From Paludibacteraceae bacterium (GTDB lineage: Bacteria > Bacteroidota > Bacteroidia > Bacteroidales > Paludibacteraceae), in the NCBI GenBank assembly GCA_017450685.1, contig JAFSTB010000001.1, positions 1-64,000 on the forward strand: 64,000 nt of DNA, in the 5' to 3' direction. Below, in pieces: positions 57,036 through 64,000 of the stretch. Numbering within the stretch: position 1 is the first letter of the stretch; each line of letters opens with the position of its first letter. Below the pieces are notes generated by a model, which was not told where the DNA came from, did no database searches, and worked only from the letters and a program-made list of their open reading frames with translations. A program made the position numbers and the translations under genes.

Positions 57036-57243
57036 TCATTCTGCAATTAACTCTCCCGTTGCGGTATAGGTCTTGCCATTGCGTTTGATATAGAGTATTC
57101 CGTCCTTAGATACCCAATCCAGTTCCATCCCTTACGAATAGTGATAGGAGTATTAGCACAATCCACCGCTGTTCCTTCGATGGTCAGTTCCGTCTCGCGG
57201 CGAGCATGGACACGATACGACGATATTACTTCAGAAATCTACA
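57036..57243 (-). pseudogene. Remnant of a secreted-protein gene C-terminus
   Basis: On the minus strand one frame reads TELTIEGTAVDC, ITIRKGWNWIGYL and then, after a one-frame shift, ELDWVSKDGILYIKRNGK and YTATGELIAE before a TGA. GWNWIGY and the DGILYIKRNGKTY-type ending are characteristic of C-terminal regions of Bacteroidetes secreted proteins. No ATG, a frame break and only about 65 residues show a decayed fragment. It fills the gap between the adaptor gene and the upstream outer-membrane protein gene. Confidence 0.65.
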
Positions 57244-57260
57244 GTCCTGTTAATCAAAAA

Positions 57261-58106
57261 TCAAAAATTCTTTTGCACGCCGAATTTCAGTCCGTATAAG
57301 CCCGGAGTAAACTGATTGGCAAGCATGTTGCTCAGTTTGCCGGAGAAGATAATAACATCGTTGGTGTACTCTTTGTACTTATGTCCTGTCTCCGAATCTT
57401 TGTAGCAGAATGTCGTTCCGCTGTAACCGAGACTGAGGATGGAGAAGAAAATCTGGAAGGTGCTTTTGCGATTAAAGCGGTAGGTGATGAGGGGTGAGAT
57501 CTGGAATCCATAGGTGATACTATACCTCAATCCGTCGTAATCAGTGCCATGGATCTCTCCATCTGATACGCGCGGGAACTCCATTCCTGTGTATAGATGC
57601 GCTTCCATCCATATACCCAGTTTACCGTCAAACAATGTCTTCATACGATAACGCACGTATGGTGTCACCTCCCAAGACCCCTGGTGAATACGCAAATCGG
57701 TGGAGTAAGTGGTGTCCAGAAGATTGATATCGTATGTAGTAACCATATTGGCATAACTGCCGCCGAAACGCAAACCCAAATAGACGCGCTCTTTGAGTTT
57801 CCAACCAATCTCCGGTTCCAAGGCTATCGACCATCCGTTCTCTTTGCGATTAGAACGCGAGTCGTGGTGATAATAGACATCGAAATTATATCCGTAGTAC
57901 AGTTTCTTTTTCCAGACAGGTATAGGCTTAACAGGCACTTCGGCAACGCTATCGGTAGCCGTATGTGTCTCACCTGTCACTTTCGCTATAGCACCCAAAC
58001 CTGCCGTAAAAGGGTCTTCCTGTGCCTTCAACGAAGCAACACACAGCATAAAGGCTGTTATCAAAACACACAGTCTAATCGCGCTTTTCATCTTATTCTT
58101 GTTCAT
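57261..58106 (-). CDS. Predicted outer-membrane beta-barrel protein
   Basis: 281 residues with a signal peptide (LCVLITAFMLCVASLKA) and a mature part of alternating aromatic/polar strands ending GLKFGVQKNF with a C-terminal Phe, as expected for a barrel inserted by the Bam machinery. The ATG at 58106 overlaps the preceding antiporter remnant by 14 bases; a second ATG at 58091 lies one base after that stop and is also plausible. I do not recognise the family. Its direction and position suggest expression with the efflux genes, but the remnant between them leaves that open. Confidence 0.65.
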   Translation of the reverse strand: MNKNKMKSAIRLCVLITAFMLCVASLKAQEDPFTAGLGAIAKVTGETHTATDSVAEVPVKPIPVWKKKLYYGYNFDVYYHHDSRSNRKENGWSIALEPEIGWKLKERVYLGLRFGGSYANMVTTYDINLLDTTYSTDLRIHQGSWEVTPYVRYRMKTLFDGKLGIWMEAHLYTGMEFPRVSDGEIHGTDYDGLRYSITYGFQISPLITYRFNRKSTFQIFFSILSLGYSGTTFCYKDSETGHKYKEYTNDVIIFSGKLSNMLANQFTPGLYGLKFGVQKNF

Positions 58107-58631
58107 TATGTTGGTCGTTCTCGCTCATATTCTGCAGAAAGAGGTTAACGACATATTTAGTGACGTATGTCTTGCTAACGGCATAACGCACCTTGTCGGC
58201 AACTGTCGGACCGACATCGGATGTAGCGTTCTGTGCTGTCTCCTCTGCCTTTGCCACCTCTTGCTCACGACGGTCAATCTTGCCGCGAAAACGAGCAGAG
58301 GCATGATTATACAGAAAATTATAGCAAGGAACGGTAGCCTTCATAATGTAAGGCGTAAGGAAAGTGGTGAGCACACTGGCTACCACTATGATAGGATAGA
58401 TAACAGGATCGGTAACACCCAGTTTGCTACCCAAACCGGCAATGATAAATGAGAACTCACCTATCTGCACGAAACTAAAACCGGTGGACATAGCGTCTTT
58501 TAAGGTCTCTCCACCACACCAGCAACTAAGCGTACCAAACACAATCATACCTACAATAATTCTATGTAACCCAAAACGACATGTTGCTTAAGCAACTTAA
58601 ACAACAGACTCACAACTCCTGCCGTAATCAT
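58093..58631 (-). pseudogene. Cation:proton antiporter gene with large internal deletion
   Basis: The minus strand at 58631 starts MITAGVVSLLFKLLKQHVVLGYI, the opening of a CPA2/KefB-like antiporter, then hits a stop after three more codons. The next frame, 58548 to 58093, encodes the family's C-terminal part: STGFSFVQIGEFSFIIAGLG and a cytoplasmic tail, 151 residues. The central segments of a protein usually above 600 residues are missing, so the gene is broken by a deletion of about a kilobase. The remaining piece could still be translated from 58548 but would not transport. Confidence 0.75.
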
Positions 58632-58702
58632 TAAGATGTAAAATCATGTACCATAAAAATAATGGAACTTGAAAACACAAAAAGCAGTAGCGTTGAAAAA
58701 CA

Positions 58703-58742
58703 AAGAAGCAACGTTTGACACAATGGTCAAACGTTGCTTCTT
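58703..58742 (-). terminator. Intrinsic terminator of the methylmalonyl-CoA decarboxylase operon
   Basis: A perfect 17-bp stem (58703-58719 with 58726-58742) encloses a 6-base loop. Read on the minus strand it is followed by TTTGTTTTT, so it terminates transcription from the operon ending at 58885, 143 bases upstream. The sequence between the stop codon and the hairpin shows no gene. Confidence 0.85.
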
Positions 58743-58884
58743 ACAACTACTATTCAATTGGAAATGTCTCGATGACAGCCGCCTCCGAACACAACATATT
58801 TATCGCACAAGGAGGAGTGATAATCATATAGTTATATCGTTTTTTTGCTATCATTTCTCTATAATAAGAGATATTATTTGAGCA

Positions 58885-60087
58885 TTATCCGAGCATAGTA
58901 AGCAATATACCTGCAGCGACGGCAGAGCCGATAACACCTGCTACGTTAGGTCCCATAGCGTGCATAAGCAGGAAATTGCTTGGGTCGGCTTTGGCACCTT
59001 CCATCTGGCTCACGCGTGCTGCCATAGGTACGGCACTCACACCGGCTGAACCGATAAGCGGGTTGATCTTCTCTTTGGTGAAGAGGTTCATAAACTTAGC
59101 AAGCAGTACGCCGCCGGCAGTACCCATACCGAAGGCAATGATACCCATAGCCAATATGAGCAAGGTCTTAACACTGAGGAAAGTAAGACCGGTGGCAGTA
59201 GCACCGACACTCAAACCGAGGAAGATAACAACGATATTCATCAGTTCGTTCTGTGCCGTCTTCGAGAGACGATCCACTACCCCACACTCTTTCATCAGGT
59301 TACCGAGCATAAGGCAACCGATGAGCGGAGCAGCATCAGGCAGAACAAGAGCCACTATGGTGGTGATGATGATAGGGAAGACAATCTTCTCCGTCTTGCT
59401 TACCGTGCGCAACTGTTTCATCTTTATCTGTCGCTCTTTCTCTGTGGTCAGCGCACGCATGATTGGCGGCTGAATAACAGGCACTAATGCCATATATGAG
59501 TAAGCAGCGATAGCAATAGGACCAAGCAGATGAGGTGCCAGTTTGGAAGTGAGGAAGATGGATGTAGGTCCGTCAGCACCACCAATGATACCTATAGAGC
59601 CTGCCTCAGCGGGGGTGAACCATATATTAGCGCAAAGGAAGGTGATGAAGATACCCACTTGTGCTGCAGCACCGAGAATAAAACTCTTAGGGTTGGCAAT
59701 CAGCGGTCCGAAGTCGGTCATAGCCCCTACACCAATGAAGATGAGGCAGGGATAGACACCGGCTTTGACACCTATATAGAGTACATCTAACAGTCCGGCA
59801 TTTTTCAGTATGGCTCCATAACTATGGTAAGCGGGGTTAGGGTCGCCGTTTTCCAGATATTGTTGCAGGAACGCAGACCATAACTCCTCATGGAACATAC
59901 CTGATGCGGGGAGATTAGTGAGCAACATACCGAAGGCTATGGGAAGCAGGAGCAACGGCTCATACTGCTTCTTGATAGCGAGGTAGAGCAATAAGAATGA
60001 GACAAGCAGCATCACGGCTTGTTGCCACGTGATCTGCATAAATCCCATTGAGGTGATAAACTCAAGCAGTCCGTCCATATCAACCAA
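58885..60087 (-). CDS. Sodium-translocating decarboxylase, beta subunit
   Basis: 400 residues, very hydrophobic with ten or so membrane segments. Family hallmarks are [26 protein letters not shown] [16 protein letters not shown] and the C-terminal [17 protein letters not shown]. It is the membrane subunit that decarboxylates carboxybiotin and pumps Na+ outward. The operon contains a methylmalonyl-CoA carboxyltransferase, so it belongs to methylmalonyl-CoA decarboxylase rather than oxaloacetate decarboxylase. Its start overlaps the biotin carrier gene by 8 bases. Gene names mmdB and gcdB are both used for this subunit. Confidence 0.95.
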   Translation of the reverse strand: MVDMDGLLEFITSMGFMQITWQQAVMLLVSFLLLYLAIKKQYEPLLLLPIAFGMLLTNLPASGMFHEELWSAFLQQYLENGDPNPAYHSYGAILKNAGLLDVLYIGVKAGVYPCLIFIGVGAMTDFGPLIANPKSFILGAAAQVGIFITFLCANIWFTPAEAGSIGIIGGADGPTSIFLTSKLAPHLLGPIAIAAYSYMALVPVIQPPIMRALTTEKERQIKMKQLRTVSKTEKIVFPIIITTIVALVLPDAAPLIGCLMLGNLMKECGVVDRLSKTAQNELMNIVVIFLGLSVGATATGLTFLSVKTLLILAMGIIAFGMGTAGGVLLAKFMNLFTKEKINPLIGSAGVSAVPMAARVSQMEGAKADPSNFLLMHAMGPNVAGVIGSAVAAGILLTMLG

Positions 60088-60490
60088 GCACTACCAGCAG
60101 GTCGTCTTGCATAACGGTCTGACCGGCTTTCACAGCAATTTGTTTCACTGTACCGTCACATTCAGCAGCAACGGTGTTCTCCATCTTCATACTCTCCAAG
60201 GTGAGCAATGTCTCACCTTTCTTCACTGCCTGTCCTTCCGTTACCAGCACCTTGATGATACTTCCGGGCAGCGGTGATTTGACTTGCATACCGCCGGCAG
60301 GAGCGGCAGCAGCGGCTTTGGAAGCCACAGGTGCAGCAGCCTTAGGAGCAGCAACAGTCTTATGAGCAGCGTGTTCCATCTCTACTGTATAGGTCTTGCC
60401 ATTGACGGTAACTTCTGTCTTGCCGTCCTCTTTCTCTTGAACGGCTGTCTTGTACTCTTTGCCGTCAATCTTAAATGAAAACTCTTTCAT
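60080..60490 (-). CDS. Biotin carboxyl carrier subunit of methylmalonyl-CoA decarboxylase
   Basis: 136 residues. A short N-terminal beta domain and an Ala/Pro-rich linker ([19 protein letters not shown]) precede the biotinyl domain with [17 protein letters not shown] [15 protein letters not shown]; the Lys in MKM carries biotin. It moves CO2 from the alpha subunit to the beta subunit. It overlaps the beta subunit gene by 8 bases and follows the gamma-like gene by 59 bases. Confidence 0.96.
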   Translation of the reverse strand: MKEFSFKIDGKEYKTAVQEKEDGKTEVTVNGKTYTVEMEHAAHKTVAAPKAAAPVASKAAAAAPAGGMQVKSPLPGSIIKVLVTEGQAVKKGETLLTLESMKMENTVAAECDGTVKQIAVKAGQTVMQDDLLVVLG

Positions 60491-60549
60491 ATCGGGTGTT
60501 TTTGATTATTAGTGATTGGGGTGTCAGCCTCGATAAGGCTGACACTATA

Positions 60550-60864
60550 CTATTGAATAATATGCCAAGCGGTGGTATGGTTCTTCACCGTAAGGCGCGG
60601 ACTCTCTTCATCGTGCAAACTATTGTAATAGAGGTGCAGAGCGTATGCCACTGCCACTGCGTCATCGCTTTGCAGCTCACTCTTCTCCTGTTGAAGAGAA
60701 GACACTGACACTTTTGCTTCGTCTTGTTTGGGAGCGGAAGCCTTTTGCATAATCCAACCTAACAACTTCATTATATATATGAAGGCGTAAAGCAGGACAA
60801 GGACCGCACAAAAGCCCACACAAGTAACATACCACGTTTCGGGTGTAATGGCTAATATTAACAT
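60550..60864 (-). CDS. OadG-like small membrane subunit
   Basis: 104 residues. One N-terminal membrane segment (YVTCVGFCAVLVLLYAFIYI, residues 12-31) is followed by a charged cytoplasmic part ending in NHTTAWHI. This size and layout fit the OadG/gamma (delta) subunit of sodium-pumping decarboxylases, which assembles the complex. Position between the carboxyltransferase and the biotin carrier supports the call; sequence conservation in this subunit is weak. Confidence 0.8.
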   Translation of the reverse strand: MLILAITPETWYVTCVGFCAVLVLLYAFIYIMKLLGWIMQKASAPKQDEAKVSVSSLQQEKSELQSDDAVAVAYALHLYYNSLHDEESPRLTVKNHTTAWHIIQ

Positions 60865-60878
60865 TGTCTTACAGAGTA

Positions 60879-62441
60879 TTACAGAGGTATGTTGCTATGT
60901 TTCTTGACTGGGTTCTGCAAGCGTTTTGTTTGCAGTTTTTCGAAGGCGTTAATGATACGCACGCGTGTGTTGCGCGGTTCAATAACGTCATCTATATACC
61001 CGCGGTTAGCAGCCTGGTACGGACTGGCGAAGAGGTCTTTATATTCAGCCTCTTTTTCGGCAATGAATTTCTTCTTCTCTTCTGGGTCTTCGATGGCTTT
61101 GAGCGCCTTGGCTTGCAGCACACCCACAGCACCTGATGCACCCATAACGGCTATCTCGGCATTAGGCCATGCATAGCACATATCGCCACGCAACTGCTTA
61201 CAACTCATCACGATATGACTACCACCGTACGACTTGCGGACTGTGACGGTCACCTTAGGCACGGTAGCCTCACCGTATGCAAACATCAGTTTGGCACCGT
61301 GGTCGATAATACCTGCATACTCTTGTCCCGTACCGCAAAGGAAGCCCGGAACATCCACCAGTGTGAGAATCTGGATATTGAAGGCATCGCAGAAACGAAC
61401 GAAACGTGCTGCCTTACGTGAAGCATCGCAGTCAAGCACACCTGCCAGCCATGAAGGTTGGTTGGCAATGATACCGGTGGAGCGACCGTTGAAACGGGCA
61501 AAACCGCAGATGACGTTCTTGGCGTAGTCTTTGTGCACTTCCATAAAGTCGCCATTATCAACGATGAGGTTGATAATCTGCTTCATATCGTAAGGTTTAT
61601 TGGGATCGTCAGGAACAATCTCGTTCAGTTCATCTTCCACACGCATCGGGTCGTCGGTTACCTCTACCAACGGAGCCTCTTCCATATTGTTTTGCGGGAT
61701 GAAACTTACCAGACGGCGCACTTGAGCCAGTGCTTCCTCTTCGGTGGCAGCCACGAAATGTGTCACGCCCGACTTGGTGGCATGAACCTTGGCTCCGCCG
61801 AGTTGCTCTACCGTAACATCCTCACCCGTAACGGATTTAACTACCTTCGGACCGGTGATGAACATATATGAGTTCTGCTCTGTCATCATAATAAAGTCGG
61901 TAAGCGCGGGTGAATAGACGGCACCACCGGCGCAGGGACCAAAGATAACACTTATTTGCGGAACGACACCTGAAGCAAGAATATTGCGCTCGAAAATCTC
62001 AGCATATCCTGCCAATGCGCAAGCACCTTCTTGAATACGGGCTCCGCCTGAATCGTTCAAGCCGATGATAGGTGCTCCCAGTTTCATTGCCTGATCCATG
62101 ACGTTGCATATCTTCAGAGCCATCGTCTCAGACAGTGAACCGCCAATGACGGTGGCATCCTGTGCGAAAACAAACACCAGACGACCGTCTATAGTACCGC
62201 TACCGCATGCAACACCATCACCCAAGAACACTTTTTTCTCCATACCGAAGTCATGACAACGGTGGGTGAGGAACATATTCACTTCTTCAAACGAACCTTC
62301 GTCGAGCAACATATTGATACGCTCGCGACAGGTATAACAACCTTTGGCGTGGTGTTTCTCAATGGCTGCTTCGCCACCACCGGCTTTTGCCTTCGCACGG
62401 TTGTCGATAAGTTTTTGCAATTTATCGTTATTCATATCCAC
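60879..62441 (-). CDS. mmdA: Methylmalonyl-CoA decarboxylase carboxyltransferase subunit
   Basis: 520 residues of the acyl-CoA carboxyltransferase fold in two crotonase-like halves. GLNDSGGARIQEGACALAGY, FGPCAGGAVYSPALTDFI, DVPGFLCGTGQEYAGIIDHG and the C-terminal GYIDDVIEPRNTR are typical of MmdA and PccB. It transfers the carboxyl group of methylmalonyl-CoA to biotin, giving propionyl-CoA. PccB (the reverse role) is nearly identical in sequence, but the beta and OadG-like subunits downstream favour decarboxylase. It starts 15 bases after the epimerase gene. Confidence 0.96.
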   Translation of the reverse strand: MDMNNDKLQKLIDNRAKAKAGGGEAAIEKHHAKGCYTCRERINMLLDEGSFEEVNMFLTHRCHDFGMEKKVFLGDGVACGSGTIDGRLVFVFAQDATVIGGSLSETMALKICNVMDQAMKLGAPIIGLNDSGGARIQEGACALAGYAEIFERNILASGVVPQISVIFGPCAGGAVYSPALTDFIMMTEQNSYMFITGPKVVKSVTGEDVTVEQLGGAKVHATKSGVTHFVAATEEEALAQVRRLVSFIPQNNMEEAPLVEVTDDPMRVEDELNEIVPDDPNKPYDMKQIINLIVDNGDFMEVHKDYAKNVICGFARFNGRSTGIIANQPSWLAGVLDCDASRKAARFVRFCDAFNIQILTLVDVPGFLCGTGQEYAGIIDHGAKLMFAYGEATVPKVTVTVRKSYGGSHIVMSCKQLRGDMCYAWPNAEIAVMGASGAVGVLQAKALKAIEDPEEKKKFIAEKEAEYKDLFASPYQAANRGYIDDVIEPRNTRVRIINAFEKLQTKRLQNPVKKHSNIPL

Positions 62442-62456
62442 TACAGTTATGTGTTC

Positions 62457-62870
62457 TTACTCGGGTTGTTGGCAAAGTTCGGTGAGCACACCTTTAGTCG
62501 ATTTGGGGTGCAGGAAAGCAATCATCAGGTTTTCGGCACCTTTGCGTGGTGCTTTGTCGATGAGTTGAATGCCGGCTGCCTCAGCCTCTTTGAGGGCTTC
62601 TTCCACATTCTCCACATTGAAAGCCACGTGGTGAACACCGCCGCGACCACCGTTCTTCTCAATGAACTTGGCAATAGTCGATTCGGGGCATGTAGGCTCC
62701 AATAGTTCAATCTTTACCTCTCCTACCTTGAAGAAAGCGGTCTTCACTTTTTGGTCTGCCACTTCCTCAATGCTGTAGCATTTATTACCTGTCAAAAACT
62801 CGAAGAAAGGCATAGCCTCTTCCAAACTGGGTACTGCAATACCCAAATGCTCAATGTGAGTAGGTTTCAT
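62457..62870 (-). CDS. mce: Methylmalonyl-CoA epimerase
   Basis: 137 residues of the glyoxalase/vicinal oxygen chelate fold: EHLGIAVPSLEEAMPFFE at the start and GVHHVAFNVENVEEAL in the second half, providing the metal-binding His and Glu. It interconverts the R and S forms of methylmalonyl-CoA so that mutase and decarboxylase can share the pool. First gene of the operon, with a consensus promoter 58 bases upstream. Completes the route from succinyl-CoA to propionyl-CoA. Confidence 0.96.
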   Translation of the reverse strand: MKPTHIEHLGIAVPSLEEAMPFFEFLTGNKCYSIEEVADQKVKTAFFKVGEVKIELLEPTCPESTIAKFIEKNGGRGGVHHVAFNVENVEEALKEAEAAGIQLIDKAPRKGAENLMIAFLHPKSTKGVLTELCQQPE

Positions 62871-62928
62871 AATGTTGTTCTTTTTAACTTTAATTAGTTT
62901 ATTCGATGCCGTAAAGCAAAATACGTGG

Positions 62929-62960
62929 CAAAGGTACGGCGATATTTTAGAATGTGCAAA
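62929..62960 (-). promoter_or_regulatory. Predicted promoter of the mce-mmdA operon
   Basis: On the minus strand TTTG (62957-62960), 20 bases, then TACCTTTG (62929-62936) match the Bacteroidetes consensus exactly. It diverges from the tyrS promoter; about 85 bases separate the two. Confidence 0.85.
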
Positions 62961-63045
62961 TACTTGCGCAATTTTGATAAAATTGTCATTTTCACTTTAT
63001 AAAGCAGAAGGAAAATAAGGTTTGTGCAAAATTATGCTCACTTTT

Positions 63046-63077
63046 TTTGCCCGATTGAAGAAAAGGTCTTACCTTTG
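63046..63077 (+). promoter_or_regulatory. Predicted promoter of tyrS
   Basis: TTTG at 63046-63049, 20 bases, then TACCTTTG at 63070-63077. The -7 box ends 29 bases before the tyrS ATG at 63107. Confidence 0.85.
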
Positions 63078-63106
63078 CGCGAAAATTTGCATTAGACAAC
63101 GAAAAG

Positions 63107-64000
63107 ATGAATAATTTTGTAGAAGAATTACGCTGGCGCGGTATGTTGCAGGACATCATGCCGGGTACAGAAGAACAATTGAAAAAAGAGATGACCACCG
63201 CATACGTTGGTATTGACCCCACGGCTGACAGTCTGCATATAGGTCATCTGTGCGGCATTATGATGCTCCGCCATTTGCAGCGTTGCGGTCATAAACCCAT
63301 TGCTTTGATAGGTGGTGCCACCGGCATGATTGGCGACCCGAGCGGTAAGTCGGCTGAACGTAACCTGCTGGACGAAAAGACATTAGCGCACAATGTAGCA
63401 CACATAAAAGCACAGTTGGAGAAGTTCCTTGACTTCCATTCCAACGAACCAAACGCTGCCGAACTGGTCAATAACTACGATTGGATGAAAGACTACACTT
63501 TCATCAATTTCACTCGCGACGTGGGCAAACTGATTACCGTCAATTATATGATGGCGAAAGACTCGGTCAAGAAGCGTTTCAACGGTGAGTTTTCGCAAGG
63601 CATGTCCTTCACCGAGTTCACCTATCAGTTGCTGCAAGGCTATGATTTTGTATGGCTTAACGAGCATAAGAACTGCAAGATGCAGATGGGCGGCAGCGAC
63701 CAATGGGGAAATATCACCACCGGTATCGAACTCATGCGTAAGATGAACGGCAATGAGGCTTTTGCCCTCACCTGTCCGCTTATCACCAAAGCCGACGGAG
63801 GTAAGTTCGGCAAAACAGAGTCCGGCAATATATGGCTCGACCGCCGATACACCACCCCATACCGCTTCTATCAGTTCTGGCTCAACGTGAGTGACCAAGA
63901 TGCAGAACGCTATATCAAGATCTTCACATCCTTGGAGAAAGAGGAAATAGAGAGTTTGATAGCCGAGCATCGTGAAGCACCGCACTTACGCCTGCTGCAA
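63107..64000 (+). CDS. tyrS: Tyrosyl-tRNA synthetase, N-terminal part
   Basis: 298 codons in frame from the ATG at 63107 to the window end; the full protein is usually about 420-430 residues. The class I HIGH motif is at 44-47 ([10 protein letters not shown]), followed by [35 protein letters not shown] and the KFGKT version of the second signature ([10 protein letters not shown]) near residue 232. It charges tRNA-Tyr with tyrosine. The C-terminal S4-like domain lies outside the window. It has its own promoter and is divergent from mce. Confidence 0.97.
   Translation, partial: MNNFVEELRWRGMLQDIMPGTEEQLKKEMTTAYVGIDPTADSLHIGHLCGIMMLRHLQRCGHKPIALIGGATGMIGDPSGKSAERNLLDEKTLAHNVAHIKAQLEKFLDFHSNEPNAAELVNNYDWMKDYTFINFTRDVGKLITVNYMMAKDSVKKRFNGEFSQGMSFTEFTYQLLQGYDFVWLNEHKNCKMQMGGSDQWGNITTGIELMRKMNGNEAFALTCPLITKADGGKFGKTESGNIWLDRRYTTPYRFYQFWLNVSDQDAERYIKIFTSLEKEEIESLIAEHREAPHLRLLQ

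Noticed and set aside
58885..62441. Oxaloacetate decarboxylase
   Set aside because: The alpha subunit is a methylmalonyl-CoA/propionyl-CoA carboxyltransferase and an epimerase gene leads the operon, which points to methylmalonyl-CoA decarboxylase.

Overview
The window comes from an anaerobic member of the Bacteroidota, most likely the order Bacteroidales. The signs are a SusC/SusD pair, promoters of the Bacteroidetes type (TTTG, about 20 bases, TAnnTTTG), many Bacteroidetes-style lipoproteins, pyruvate- and 2-oxoacid:ferredoxin oxidoreductases, rubrerythrin, and a methylmalonyl-CoA decarboxylase operon of the succinate-propionate route. I cannot name a genus. No stretch longer than about 300 bases lacks a gene or gene remnant. 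I saw no rRNA, tRNA, CRISPR array, insertion sequence or prophage.

Layout. (1) 1-6101, minus strand: the start of a pyruvate:ferredoxin oxidoreductase gene, then a defence island (DUF4062/ATPase protein, RhuM-Fic protein, NgoMIV-like endonuclease and its cytosine methyltransferase) lying between that gene and a superoxide dismutase-rubrerythrin pair. Three short ORFs, all beginning MTETxRIE, sit in the gaps of the island. (2) 6145-18386: housekeeping genes: a secreted flavodoxin, kdsB, mfd, a DUF349 protein, ftsE, the 2-oxoacid oxidoreductase pair korAB, a YtxH/holin-like envelope operon and an AI-2E family permease. (3) 18441-25436: a secreted cluster with a degenerate TraB/GumN protein, two GH13 lipoproteins and a GH2-like protein whose acid/base residue is missing, followed by ispE.

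(4) 25468-46515: a mannan utilisation locus. It holds an AraC regulator, a GH26 mannanase, SusC, SusD, three secreted proteins built from an unrecognised repeated domain of about 100 residues, a 40-residue mini-protein, a GH36-GH26 fusion, a CE7-like esterase carrying three more copies of the domain, GH130 phosphorylase, a sugar symporter and a mannobiose 2-epimerase. The inferred route is: mannan is cut and imported, galactose and acetyl groups are removed in the periplasm, mannobiose enters the cytoplasm, is epimerised to mannosylglucose, and is phosphorolysed to mannose 1-phosphate and glucose.

(5) 46487-58631, minus strand: an envelope cluster with two remarkable fusions, a TamB-like protein continuous with an Omp85/TamA-type barrel and an RND pump continuous with its TolC-like channel. 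An adaptor lipoprotein, a predicted outer-membrane protein and two gene remnants accompany them. (6) 58703-62960: the methylmalonyl-CoA decarboxylase operon, with its terminator and promoter. (7) 63046-64000: divergent tyrS, cut by the window end.

The strongest leads are the MTETxRIE mini-ORFs, the twelve-copy repeated domain in the mannan locus, the TamB-barrel fusion and the RND-TolC fusion.
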